Under the pieces are notes generated by a model that was not told the DNA's origin, searched no databases, and saw nothing but the letters and a program-made list of their open reading frames with translations. From Aphrocallistes beatrix (lineage: Eukaryota; Porifera; Hexactinellida; Sceptrulophora; Aphrocallistidae), in NCBI GenBank assembly GCA_963281255.1, contig OY725498.1:4650001-4714000 (forward strand): 64,000 bases of DNA, given 5' to 3'. The position numbers were made by a program, and so were the translations under genes. This document shows positions 13,301-24,191 of the stretch, piece by piece (position 1 is the stretch's first letter; each line of letters starts with the position of its first letter).

Positions 13301-15022
13301 GTATGTGGAATGGAAAGTGAGAATTCTCGGGAGTTGGGAGGAAACAACATAATTTTCCTGAATTCGAGGTTAGGAAATAAGAGGAAGGGATTTTCAAATT
13401 AAATTTGAAATTCGAAAGTATGTTCTTTATACAAGAGTGTATGTCACCTTCATCCCAATTATAACAATAACTCCAGCAATCACGTTTCGGTAACTGGCCC
13501 ATTTCAATTCCAGTTTCAAATGCCATACCAATCCATGGTATATAGTTTTTTATTTTGTTTTTTCTGTAAAATTCCGACAGATCTTTAGGGGAATGTGGGA
13601 ATCCAATAAGATTAACAACTAGCCATACTCCTTCCTTACCCATCTTTACATGGTTTACTGTTATCGGAAATAGTCTTATCATTATCTTGACTTCATCAGT
13701 CAGATTGTTAATAGGATCTGATAGATCAAGCTTTCCTATTTCATTACTATCGTTAGGCGGAATTTCCACAGAGAAAATGCGCTTAGGAACCTTACTCGCT
13801 TCTTTTTTGATGAAAAGTTCAATCGACTTAACATTTTTTAGAAATACTAAAATAGTTTCTGCCTCTTTCATAAGAGGTTCGAAAAGGGTAGTCATGACCC
13901 GGTCTGTGTCATAGAATTCATTAATTTTGATTTTTGAAACCCAATTTTTGTTCCGAAGAGGAAATCTAAAAATAGTTCCATCGAATTGACTTCTCCCGTC
14001 ATAACCGAAATATGATTTAAAACATTTCTGACTATCGATATTATCTAATTTTTGAAAGAATGTTTTTAGCTTAAAAGACTTCCCAGTGAATTCTGGGTTC
14101 AAGTGTAGATGTGGATCGAGAAAAAGAATTTTATTATCACTGAGAATGATGGGAAAGTCTATAGAAAAAATACTTAAATGGTTTGTTAAAAAAACAAATA
14201 TCTAAAAGAACTAGCATTTACCAGTGATGTGATAAGTAGAAACGAACCCCTGTCCGAACCGACCCACTTTATTGACATCATCCACTTTACCACTCGTGCC
14301 TATGCTATGAATTCCTTCCCAGTCTGAATCTGTAAATTTCGCATTATTCCAAGCATATAACGCCTGCCCTTGGCAGACCGAGAACTTGGGGTCCGCCAGC
14401 TGGTCACAGGGGTACGAAGAGTAGTCGAGGAGGAATGCTACCGCACTTGCTCCGGCATCATCGGCATTCTGTATCATTTCCTATATTGGCCAAAAATACA
14501 ATAATCGGATTCATAAAATGAGAAATTTGTGAAGCTAGGAGTGTTGCAAATCTCCGTCCGACCCTCCTCTCATACCGGAGCACCAGTGTCAACCTAGTAA
14601 CCTCCGGAATTCTAACCGGATCCTAAACTTTTCGACCGGACAGGATCGCAATGGTTGGGAATCGGGATTATATTTACCTTCAGTATCTGACTGCCATCTG
14701 GATAATTCTCGAGGATATTTTGGATATAAGTGATGAGAGGTGGGACTGTTATTGTAATATCTTCCTCACCTAATGTAAAAAAGTGGAAAACGATAATCAT
14801 ACAATTGATCTCTGATTTGTATTCGGAAAAACAAAAATGGATTTTACCATCACTTGAGTCATCACTACCAGCACCTAAAATGCACACAAAATATTATAAA
14901 ACAATTAAAAGGATGCGAGTGAGAATATCAATCTATCCCTTCGACTTACTTGATGTCTGTCTACGTTTTGGAAAGTTTACATCGCTAGGTGCTTGACGTT
15001 TTCTACCTTGATTAGTCGCCAT
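1380..15022 (-). CDS. Sacsin-like giant protein with HEPN and C-terminal PARP catalytic domain (fusion)
   Basis: Six exons inferred on the minus strand: 15022-14950, 14874-14848, 14769-14678, 14480-14222, 14158-2015, 1954-1380. All joins have GT/AG ends and matching phase. About 4,390 codons; human sacsin has about 4,580. Three sacsin repeat modules carry HSP90-type ATP-binding motifs: EMIQNADDAGAS with KVGRFGQGF (about 14480-14230), ELVQNADDAKAK with KIGKFGLGF (about 10240-10010), and EFLQNAEDASAS with TIGKFGLGF (about 7310-7060). A sacsin-type HEPN domain lies at about 2560-2110. The last exon adds a PARP fold: FHGSS, GKGIYFAV, PPPGYHSV and AYPSYLITY, like PARP14. No ubiquitin-like N-terminus and no J domain are seen. 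A single in-frame TAA at 10929-10931 interrupts exon 5, so the product may be two proteins, a readthrough protein, or a broken gene. Sacsins are chaperone-like; the PARP role is inferred. Confidence 0.8.
10929..10931 (-). other. In-frame TAA inside the large sacsin-PARP exon
   Basis: On the minus strand the frame reads through ...LSLISKK, then TAA, then IEVSDVSKVHQN in the same phase. Sacsin-like sequence continues on both sides with no frameshift and no gap in the usual pattern (a VGLS...IEQLSLI block followed by a KVHQNLRKIY helix). A run of six A lies just before it, but an indel there would change frame. The only GT...AG interval of about 60 nt over it would delete the conserved block. 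It may be a nonsense mutation, a sequencing error, or a real end of an upstream gene. Confidence 0.75.
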
Positions 15023-15922
15023 GTCTCACTACCTCGCTAAATAGTCAAACTGATCCATAATCAAAATATACACATGCACCTGATGAAAAGTTGAGATCGA
15101 GATATTATTGCGACATTTGAGAAACAAGGTTTAAAGTAAAATTTTTATTCTTACTTTTTATATTAAATAGATTAGTTTTTCCAAATCTATGCTATTTACC
15201 AAACTTGACCACGTTAATTCCAAGTGGAAAATTGGTACTATATGGTTCAACCCCCCCCCCCCAATAGACGAGTTTACCTGGTCTTAGAGTATAAAGGGCT
15301 GCATATTTATGATAAATAAACTCAACACAAGTTGGAATAATCTAATCGCTCTAAAGACGATGAATTTATTTATTTGTACTTCAATGAACATAATTATATT
15401 ATAGAAATAACGATTATTTCACATTCTAGCCGACCATACTTTGTATCATGGTCAACTTGTGATTGGTGTCTGATTGAGCTATCTACTTCAAAGTTCATAG
15501 TAGATTGTTGACACAGTTGAAGTCAGGTGATCAAATAATGGTTAATAAATATATCGGCCACCTTTTAATTCACAACAAGAAGTTAACATGCTTCCACAGT
15601 CTAGGTTTAATTATGAAGAATAGACCTGCGGAATTGAATGTGTTCCAGTATACTCCGTTATCGAATAGCTCTCATGTGTACAATTTTATGGTGACTTTAA
15701 GACTGCGAACTTTCGCGTATCTTCCATGTTGCTGAATAATGTTACCGACTTGTTATAAGTCCATTTCCTCGCAATGCTAGACAAACTCTAGCCTACTTAA
15801 GGGCAAATTAATTAGTAATATTCGGTCAGATTACCAATACTTACGTAATCAGTTGGATATCTTATGTTAATCAAATACCAATAATCAGTATAGGTCATAA
15901 CCTTATCTTATAATTATTGAGA
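15023..15922. other. Divergent intergenic region between sacsin-PARP and TMEM42-like genes
   Basis: About 900 bases separating two divergently transcribed genes, so it probably holds both promoters. It is AT-rich and includes a homopolymer of about ten C at 15251. On the minus strand a TTTAG lies 14 bases before the sacsin-PARP ATG. One chance ORF (15505-15735, plus) has no recognisable similarity and is not called as a gene. Confidence 0.5.
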
Positions 15923-16360
15923 ATGCAATTAATTGACAAAACCTCAATTTGCATTAGCCAGCGTTCTTCCATTGTCATTCAGATGAAGATACTGGCCGAT
16001 GGAGTTATTTTGTCTTCGATGGCAGGATTATTCGCAGCAATGGCTGCAGTGTTCTCCAAGCTTGCTTTTGACTCGGATTACCTCTCAGACGTAGAGCCGC
16101 CACATCTTGGAGTTGCTGGCTGTGTTATTATGGTCATCATTTGTAATGTATTAATGTGGCTATTGTTCGTTAGAAGTCTCCATTTCGCATCTTCAGTAGC
16201 GATTGCGATGATCATAAACACCACAACGAATTTCTTAATGACTGGAGTATTGGGTTATTTCGTGTTCAAAGAAGAAATAAAGTTGACATGGTGTTTTGGT
16301 GTATTTTGTATGGTATTTGGTGCTATGTTATTGAATCGAGGAGCAACTAAGAATATTTGA
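15923..16360 (+). CDS. TMEM42: TMEM42-like multispan membrane protein
   Basis: An intronless ORF of 145 codons from the first ATG; a second in-frame ATG at 15983 gives 126 residues and starts almost directly at the first membrane helix, so the start is uncertain. The protein has four hydrophobic segments typical of half an EamA/drug-metabolite-transporter unit. Matches to the TMEM42 pattern include GLFAAMAAVFSKLAFDSD early, LMWLLFVRSLHFASSVAIA in the middle, the TTNFLMTGVLGYFVFKEE block, and a final helix ending FGAMLLNRG. Human TMEM42 has about 159 residues. Its function is not established; it is probably an integral membrane protein of the secretory pathway. It is divergent from the sacsin-PARP gene. 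Confidence 0.75.
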   Translation: MQLIDKTSICISQRSSIVIQMKILADGVILSSMAGLFAAMAAVFSKLAFDSDYLSDVEPPHLGVAGCVIMVIICNVLMWLLFVRSLHFASSVAIAMIINTTTNFLMTGVLGYFVFKEEIKLTWCFGVFCMVFGAMLLNRGATKNI

Positions 16361-18035
16361 GGAAAAAATGTCCAATTTATGATTATATCGTCTTATTTCT
16401 TGAGAAAACATTACATAAATTTCCTTTTTAGCAGTAGGTATTAATAATTAATCCATTAGTCTGAAAGCGTGTCTATCTTCGTAATTGCTGTGTTAGTTTC
16501 GATTAGTAAAACTTTCAGTATTAATTGATTAAGATGTTGAAAACTTTCACTTTTTAGGAAATATATATTTTTATTTCAATTTCCCATCTTAAGTTATATA
16601 TAGATTATGATATCGATCCCTACAGGAATAGATTTCAACATATGTCATGTGTAGTTTGTATTTACAGTGATTTGTAATTCGTTGCATGCATCACTATTGA
16701 AATTGCTGAATGAATCCCGGTAACAATTCAATTTTTAAAATTTATATTACATCAATGGAGCGTAATTATATGCATTGATTTGTAGGGACTCTTAATTTCT
16801 GGGTAACATTTGTATCCAATGAAGCATAATAATCCCTTTGTCATTAGATGCTGTATGAAATAAATTCTTATAACATTTGCCAGCAGGAGAGTTCAGTGCC
16901 ATCAGACCTGCTCTCATGCGTTCCTGTGTTTGCATGATGATAATCCTCGTGTATGCTGATCTTGTATCACTGTACTCTTTTCCTTTGTTAGATATCTTCC
17001 TACACATCCATTTGTAAACATAGTTGCATCATTGTGTTCTAGGAATGCTTATTTCGTTTGTAATTAGAAACTATTTACTTTGATTATTCAAGAATTCTTG
17101 TTATATGGTATTAGCCATCAAATGGTGACCATTTATTGACATCGTAACGGACAGACTCGACAGTGATTATTCGATGATACCTTTAAAAAGAGTTGAAGAT
17201 AACAGAGGATTTAACCTTGCCTATTCTATTCTGATTTACAAAAGCATACTAATGAATATATTCATACTTCTCTACACTGTAAGACTTACGCTCGCAACTC
17301 TATGGTAATTTCATGCTTTTTCTGCTTCAAAAGCAGAATACCAACAATATTTATTGCGAACAATTAAATTCATTGCATTGAATATTGTAGTTGTGATGAT
17401 TCAGTGAAGCACATTCAACGCAATGGCTGTTCATTTTGTTTTTACACTAAATAAAACCACTCAATAGTTCCTATTTACATGTGTTTATTGAACTTGTATT
17501 TTGAAATAACACAATATTAACTCAAACATCTTTCTCAGACCAAGTCACTTCTTACATTGATACAGATAGCAAATTTGAAAATTGCCCACTGATCGAAAAT
17601 TTTGGAGATGCAAAACTTAAATAATAAATTTATCTTTTAATTGATTCCTCTCGCCTCGGCTTGCTCGATGTTTCCTTCGAATAAAATTAGAAATGTGTAC
17701 ATATAACGCTGCTTAGCCAATTAATATGTTTTATCAGTTTAAGTAGGAACTTACGCTATTTCTTCCTCAAATACGTACGTATTTAGTCAATGAACTATTC
17801 TGTTATGACTTTGGTTTAATATAGCGATAGAAATGAGCGGGAGACATTTTGATGCGTGCGTTGCCAGCAAATTTTTATACATTTTTATTTAATGATATTG
17901 TAATCAGAGCATGAATATATTCTATAATCTTGTGGTTTAGAATTTTTAGGTCATCCATTGTTCACAGTTTCAATGATTTACATATGACCTCAAATTCCAC
18001 AAAACTTATAGCATTGAGATTGTTGGACTTAGTAG
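16361..18035. other. Gene-poor region, left of the serine-rich gene
   Basis: About 1.7 kb without a gene I can support. It is AT-rich with no obvious repeat. A minus-strand ORF at 16792-17007 (71 codons) has codon-like texture with several Met, Arg and Lys, but I recognise no family and it lacks supporting signals. A small 8-bp-stem hairpin lies near 17319-17340. The rest may be the 3' untranslated region of the TMEM42-like gene and regulatory sequence of the serine-rich gene downstream. Confidence 0.45.
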
Positions 18036-18044
18036 TATAAATAT
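18036..18044 (+). promoter_or_regulatory. TATA box of the serine-rich gene
   Basis: The string TATAAATAT lies 78 bases before the ATG at 18114. A start site 25-30 bases downstream would give a 5' leader of about 45-50 bases. No other ATG lies between the TATA box region and the start codon except one overlapping the TATA box itself. Most other genes in the window lack such a box. Confidence 0.5.
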
Positions 18045-18113
18045 GGAAGCACTCAGCTAGCTTTACAAACTGACTATTAACAAACTAACCAAAACATTAC
18101 TAATCATAATAAA

Positions 18114-19013
18114 ATGAGTTCTCCAAGTGGAAATCAAGGTCGAATTTCACAACTCATTCGTGAAGAGCGTACAGTAGTTGACCCAGATTTGGATCAAAAT
18201 TTACAACTTTTGCAGTTGACATCTTTATACGAAAATGTCGATTTGAGTGAAAATTCTCCCAGCCGCTTTCGCAGCGATTCAGAGGACAACACCTCCATCG
18301 ACTCCTCAAATCCAGACTCACCATCTTCACCAAGCTTTTTCAAATATCGCCCCTCCAATATATGCATATCACAGAGCCAGAGCTCTGACCTACGTACAAG
18401 CATGTTTCACCGTTCTTCATTTCCTCTGAGCAGAAAGCGAAAGAGTGACGTGTTTTTTGCGGATGACATTGACCGCATTTCAGTCATACGTAGCATGAGT
18501 CGGTCCATATCCCCACGCAGTATCAGCCCAATAGGGGAGTGTAGGAGTGCACCACAGTCTCCCCTTTGTCTGTCGGCCACCTGGGATCCCACCGGAATTA
18601 GGCGGCCTCACAGTTCGAAATCCACTTCACATGATCGAGACTCACTATCCAGCTCTTGCCATTCCAGTCCTTATAACTCAACCGAGTGTTTGATTCAACC
18701 TCCCAGATTGAACATTTCCGTGTCATATGATAATCATGAAATTAACGAAATTGAGAATGTGCAAAAATTGACCCCAAATTCAAATGAGACCTTTGTTTTT
18801 CCTGATAAAACACAGAAAGAAGAGCAGATGCCAATTTCATCAAGTTTCAACCAATTACAGATATTTCAAAGCCGAAGGCTCTCGACTGGGAGAATGAAAC
18901 TCCATAAGAAGTGCTTAAAATTGAGGAAGTCGCTCACACCAGACAATTCTCCATTAATTAACAACGACGAACCAGCTCAAACAAATGTGGCCAAAAGGCG
19001 AAAAATTGAATAA
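18114..19013 (+). CDS. Intronless serine-rich protein, family not recognised
   Basis: A 299-residue protein, about a quarter Ser/Pro/Thr, from ATG at 18114. It has many potential phosphorylation clusters, such as SMSRSISPRSISPIGE and SLTPDNSP, several SP sites and basic patches (SRKRKSD, and AKRRKIE at the extreme C-terminus) that look like nuclear localisation signals. No folded domain is evident; most of it is probably disordered. Near the C-terminus GRMKLHKKCLKLRKSL faintly resembles the conserved segment of immediate-early-response (IER) proteins, but in those it is N-terminal, so I do not assign the family. It is flanked by unusually long noncoding stretches on both sides and has a TATA box, which suggests a tightly regulated gene, perhaps a nuclear regulator. 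Confidence 0.65.
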   Translation: MSSPSGNQGRISQLIREERTVVDPDLDQNLQLLQLTSLYENVDLSENSPSRFRSDSEDNTSIDSSNPDSPSSPSFFKYRPSNICISQSQSSDLRTSMFHRSSFPLSRKRKSDVFFADDIDRISVIRSMSRSISPRSISPIGECRSAPQSPLCLSATWDPTGIRRPHSSKSTSHDRDSLSSSCHSSPYNSTECLIQPPRLNISVSYDNHEINEIENVQKLTPNSNETFVFPDKTQKEEQMPISSSFNQLQIFQSRRLSTGRMKLHKKCLKLRKSLTPDNSPLINNDEPAQTNVAKRRKIE

Positions 19014-22000
19014 AGACTTATCAGAGCATCGCTCTCTTTTAGTATTAGCGTGTTTTATCGTACCTATGACTTCGAAATCTTTTCAATTGTGTGTTAGATG
19101 TCATAGCCAGCACTTATAATTCACTTATTAAAATTAAGCGAACTAAATCTTTTGTTTAACTATCAACGTTATAGAATCTAGATTTTAATCATTATTTGGA
19201 ATTGGGGGGAAGTTATAATTAAATTCTCACGAGTTAAAGTAGGGTCACACAGTAGAATGAGATTTCAATGTTGTTTTCCTTAAATTAAACCTCAACTCAC
19301 GACAAAATACATTAGACAGTGCAAAGGACAAGTAATCGTATTCTGCAAGATGATGATATGATCACATTATTATACTGTTGTAAATTCCTTAGTACATGAT
19401 TCCACTTGGGCTTAGAGGGTAATCATTTTGTGGAAACCGTTAGACACCTCATAGTTAAATTATAAACTTTTTCGTAAATTAGATGCACTATAATCCTGAA
19501 TTTGTACAAAGACAGATACGATAATCATTTTGCTTTTTTCAGCTTGCTCTTTTAGGAGATGAATTGTAATAGACTGGTTTCGCAAGCAATCGATGAAGTG
19601 CTAGGCGAATACTCTTTGGAGAGCAATACTTTCAAGCTTATGAAATTTCTAAGGAAATTTTCATGAGCTCAGCAATATCGCTAATGTTACAGCAAAGCCT
19701 TATGTTTAATTTATTCAACTAATAGGATTTATGTATTTCACCAAAGATAGATTTTCCATCACTTTTTATTAAAACATTAAGAAAACATACTCAAATGACA
19801 TGCACATAACCAAAATTGTGGCTCGCAGTTTACATTAAATTTCAGGTAGTTTCTTGCCAAATCTATTCTTTTCAGGCGCTGGAAATATGATTTAGGAGAA
19901 AGTCATAACTACGTCAATCTAGTACAGATTCAAGCCTTATAATTTCTGTCTATCTATTACCAATTACTTTTCTTCCAACATCCTATAGGACTTGTTTTGT
20001 CTAGTAACCTTGAGTACCACAAGTATGCATCACCATTATATGTACCTTGTTTACAAAAAGTGAGTAAACAGCTAAACTAAAATGAGATAGCTTTGAATTG
20101 AACGTAGTGAAATACCATACATTCCTTCATTCCGAAAAGAAATTCACGAGATGTTGAGCTTGAGAAGTTTCTTCCACAAATTGCAATCACTTCCTTCGAG
20201 CAAATCTGAATATAATTTTGTTCTTGATGCGGAAACCACACTTCTTTGTTATTCAATCAGTATAATGTTATCAACTAGGCTTAATAATTGGTTGTTAAAT
20301 TTTTCTCGACCTCATAAGCGTAATAGGAATTTTCCATTGCATAAATATTACCTTTTTTAAAAAAAATACCGTCCATGCGATCCATATGTTGCATTTGCTG
20401 ATGCTATACACAAATTTACCTTACCAAAACACAACCTAACACTTGTTAATGCAGCATTGTATGTAAATATCAAATATTGATTTTTTCTTTGTAAAAAATT
20501 TTTAAGAATGTTCCCTTACTCAATTATAAATCTTTTTTAATAATTTCAAAAATTACACATACACAGCATTTAATCATTCATTTGCGCAGTTCGTCATGAG
20601 ATGAATGCTTTTAATAAGTTTACAATTTACAACTTAATCTCTAATGATGTAAAGTTTATTAAACTTATCATTAGTCTGATTTGCCTTTTAACTTCCTGCT
20701 TAAATCTACACAGTCTTCCCCTTCATATTTAGCATCATAGATGATGGAAGCCAAATTCTGCAAACATCATTTTACGTTATTCTACACTATATTTCTTTGT
20801 ATGAACCATTTTCTTCAGTTGCCGATGATAGATCTTTGTGCCCTTAGTACGTATTTGTTGAAGAATTCAGATAGCATGCTAATTTAATGTTATGTGGTGG
20901 TAGTCAAGAACCTGTTGCAATCAAATTTGTTTTTCAATCCATTAGTGATGCAATTTCATTGTTTTTCACCATTTGAAGTTACACAATTAATTAAGCATTG
21001 AGATATATACAATTATAAAACATGTTATAGTGCTTTCCCCTCTGCCCTTACTCGAACAAACAAATTTTTCCTTCATTTCAATAGTTTGCATTGTTTATCA
21101 TGGTACCAACACGCACAGCAGGTACACACTTACGTCACACACATATACTTGTGTAGTGTTTCCTCAATGCTAACAATTACGATCATGAGAGCATTCAGTC
21201 AATTACATAATGAAGAACTCTGAATTAATTAGACTCTGTGCATCAAGCTAGTTGTATCATAACATTTCTTACAACGTTTGTCCCACTGAAACTAAATAGG
21301 TTATTAATTTCACTGTATGGTATGTTTCAACAGATCATATAGTGCTCTAGAGCTCATAGTTTATGAGTAACATGATAAATTACAGTAATTAATATCTATT
21401 TAAGACCCCTGGGTACAGAATATCAAGAAGGTCGAGTGTGATTCCCCCAATTTCCTTGTATTTGTTTGTGCCATCAGAATGATACGGAAAGTCAATTGAT
21501 TCTAGTACCTAATTAAGCACTATCATTATTATATTGGTTGTTTTAATCATTATTTATATTGTATATGTCTATATTGCAATACAAAGTTTACAAATGGTAT
21601 TTTATCTCTGTTATTTGTCTGAATTTACTAAATTCTTCTCAGCAAAAAACAAGATGACATTAGCATTCAGTACTGATAGTGGAGAATTTCTTGTTAGGTA
21701 TCTGTAGCTATAAAAAAATTAGATTAGTTGTTGAATTGATTTCTATATTTTCTTAAGATTTAATCATATTTTATTTATCAAAAAGTACTTATTCTACTCG
21801 CGTACAAATCTATTTATTTTTTGGGATTTAACTTACTTAGGGTCATACTAGTTCATATAGAAATCCTAAATATTTCAGCATTGTGGAAGGCCAGTGAATT
21901 ACCTAATATCTACCTCTCTCTCTGATAGGAGATTATTTGAATACATTTCTTATCACAAAGGAAAACTATCTAAGATTAATTAATAATTCCAATCATACCA

Positions 22001-24191
22001 CTTTATAGTCGTGATGTTCTCAAATATCCCCAATTGTTTGATGCAGTTCAATTGGGAGGCACTTCAATGGCATCGTCTGCTCCATTTGACTTATCTAAAC
22101 CATGTGCGTTCTTCTTATCCATAACTGACCAAAGACTTTCATCATTCTGTAATTCGATATTTTTAAAGTAGTAAGAGTGCCAGAGAATTTTCAATCCGAG
22201 TCAACATTTTTGGGAGGAGCTATGAAGTTGATTACTCCTCCATCATTTTTCTATTTTATTCCTAATTTAATAACTTCTCGATAATTCTTTATCAGATCTT
22301 AGTTGTATTCAGCACAGACAAAACACAGAATTGAAGATACATTGAAATGGTTTGTGAGTGTCTGTTACAACTCAAACCGTACTAGCCTGAGGTTTCATGA
22401 AAATCTTATTCAGGAAATTAAATTGGTTAATTAAACCCATTTCGAAATTACAGATTTTGTAATTATGTAAGTTTTGAACATGAATTTGATAAAATAAAAT
22501 AATTTTTGATCCAGTTTGTTCACATCTGAAGTATTTTTCCTTATCAGTAGAAGTTAGGTTTGTGTCACTAATTATAATTTCCATCATAACATTCAAAATT
22601 GGTGATAGCTATCCTGGATGAATTGACGTAGGTATCTACCAATTTGGATTCTCAATTATGACCCAATATGCTCAGGTTGACACAGTGATACAACTCTATT
22701 CGCTACTTCATACTATGGCTGTTTCGATTCACCTTTGTCTGAAACCCAATAACATATTCATACTTTGTTTTCTCTTCCATTCTGATCTCGGAATGATAGC
22801 TAGCTATTAGAATTATTGGATAATATGCTTAGATCATTTTCCAACCATTTTAATCACATCTTGGTCTAATTGAGTTGCGTTTTTAGGAATTTTTTAGTTC
22901 ACGAACAATAATGTAATTCAGAACATAATAGCTTTGCAAGCTAATCTTAATGAGTCTACTAATTAGTGATCTAACTGTTCGCCTCATTACCATAACTTTC
23001 TAGCTATGCTTCACCGTGAAATCTATTTGATTTGGTCAGAACATTCTGTCATAGAAAGTAGTGCATTTATCTCAAATGGAAGTACATCTGGCCGGTGTTT
23101 TTGTACAAGCCATTATGGAGAGACCGCATACCATCTGCTTTTAAGATAGTCTGTTGAATAAGCCTTGACTGAAATACGACTCCAGTAGGAGGGTAGTGAA
23201 TACACAGACGCGTAGATACTGCGATGTGCTATCATCAAAAGAGATTTTATTAGATCTAAATTTGAAAATCTCAGCTCTTTAGATCATTTTTAATTAATTG
23301 TACTTACATTTTTTGAGCCTGTATATCCTGAAATGTAAATCAATTCGAATAATTTTTTAACACTTTAAAACTAAACCTTTCAACTACATCACTTCTGGAT
23401 TCGTATCAAGCATATGCCGCTTATCTTTGTAGAAACTGTTCGTTCGCTGGCTGACATATGTCCTGGGAGTTTGTATCTTAATTTATTAACAATGAACATC
23501 TGTAAAGTTGGAAATGATAGAATCTTAACACACTCATGAAAAGGAGCATATTCTTGGAAAATAAAGTAGCTATTTTCCTCATGGTTCTGCTAATTACGGA
23601 GTAAGAGAAAAATGTATTTGACGTTGTAGGACCAAGCAATCGCTTAGAAAAGCGTTACTTCACTGTATCCCAATCTCTCTCCCTGCGATTCCATAACGAG
23701 ATTTTCACTGAATATTAAACTATTAAAGATCAGCATTTCTTGTGTAGACTGTAGAAGCATGCAAACGGTATTCCTGATGCAATTAATACTTGAACAGCAG
23801 GCAGAATGTTGTCTAGGATATTGAGAACTTCCTTGATTCAGTAGAAGATAAACCAGGAGCATTATTTCTCTAGAGAGAGATTAATTATGTTATAATTGAT
23901 CAATCCTTATTCGAATAATTCTTTTGTCCAAGAAAACTCTAAATACACTTTCACAATCTTTTTGGAATTGGATGCAGTTGCTACAAATTTGATTTCTTCC
24001 GCTACATTTTTTAGCCACCACCAAAGTTGTATTTTGCACCGTAAAGGCAAGTTCACCCATCTTAACTAGATTTTCTGGTTACCTGGCTTACGTAATACTG
24101 CATTCTTCGTACTAACGTTATTCCCTACAAATCATTCTGATTTGCTTAGAACTTCTTAGAGGAAGCAACTTGAGTTTGTACCATCTCTCTC
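19014..24191. other. 5.2-kb gene-poor region
   Basis: The longest stretch without a supported gene in this otherwise dense window. It is strongly AT-rich. Short ORFs at 20151-20360 (plus), 22372-22596 (minus) and 23644-23862 (minus) have no recognisable similarity, and their composition is what chance AT-rich ORFs look like. I saw no tRNA, rRNA, tandem repeat or transposon coding sequence. It could hold regulatory DNA of the serine-rich gene or of ACTR1, an unannotated noncoding RNA, or a decayed mobile element that I cannot recognise. Confidence 0.5.

Noticed and set aside
15251..15262. Poly-C run, and the G-run near 44807, as regulatory or quadruplex elements
   Set aside because: Single homopolymers do not form the spaced G tracts of a quadruplex; slippage or sequence error is more likely.
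16792..17007. Minus-strand 71-codon ORF as a gene
   Set aside because: No recognised family, no splice or promoter support; similar ORFs occur by chance in this AT-rich stretch.
20151..23862. Short ORFs at 20151, 22372 and 23644 as genes
   Set aside because: Composition is that of chance ORFs, with no domain or motif.
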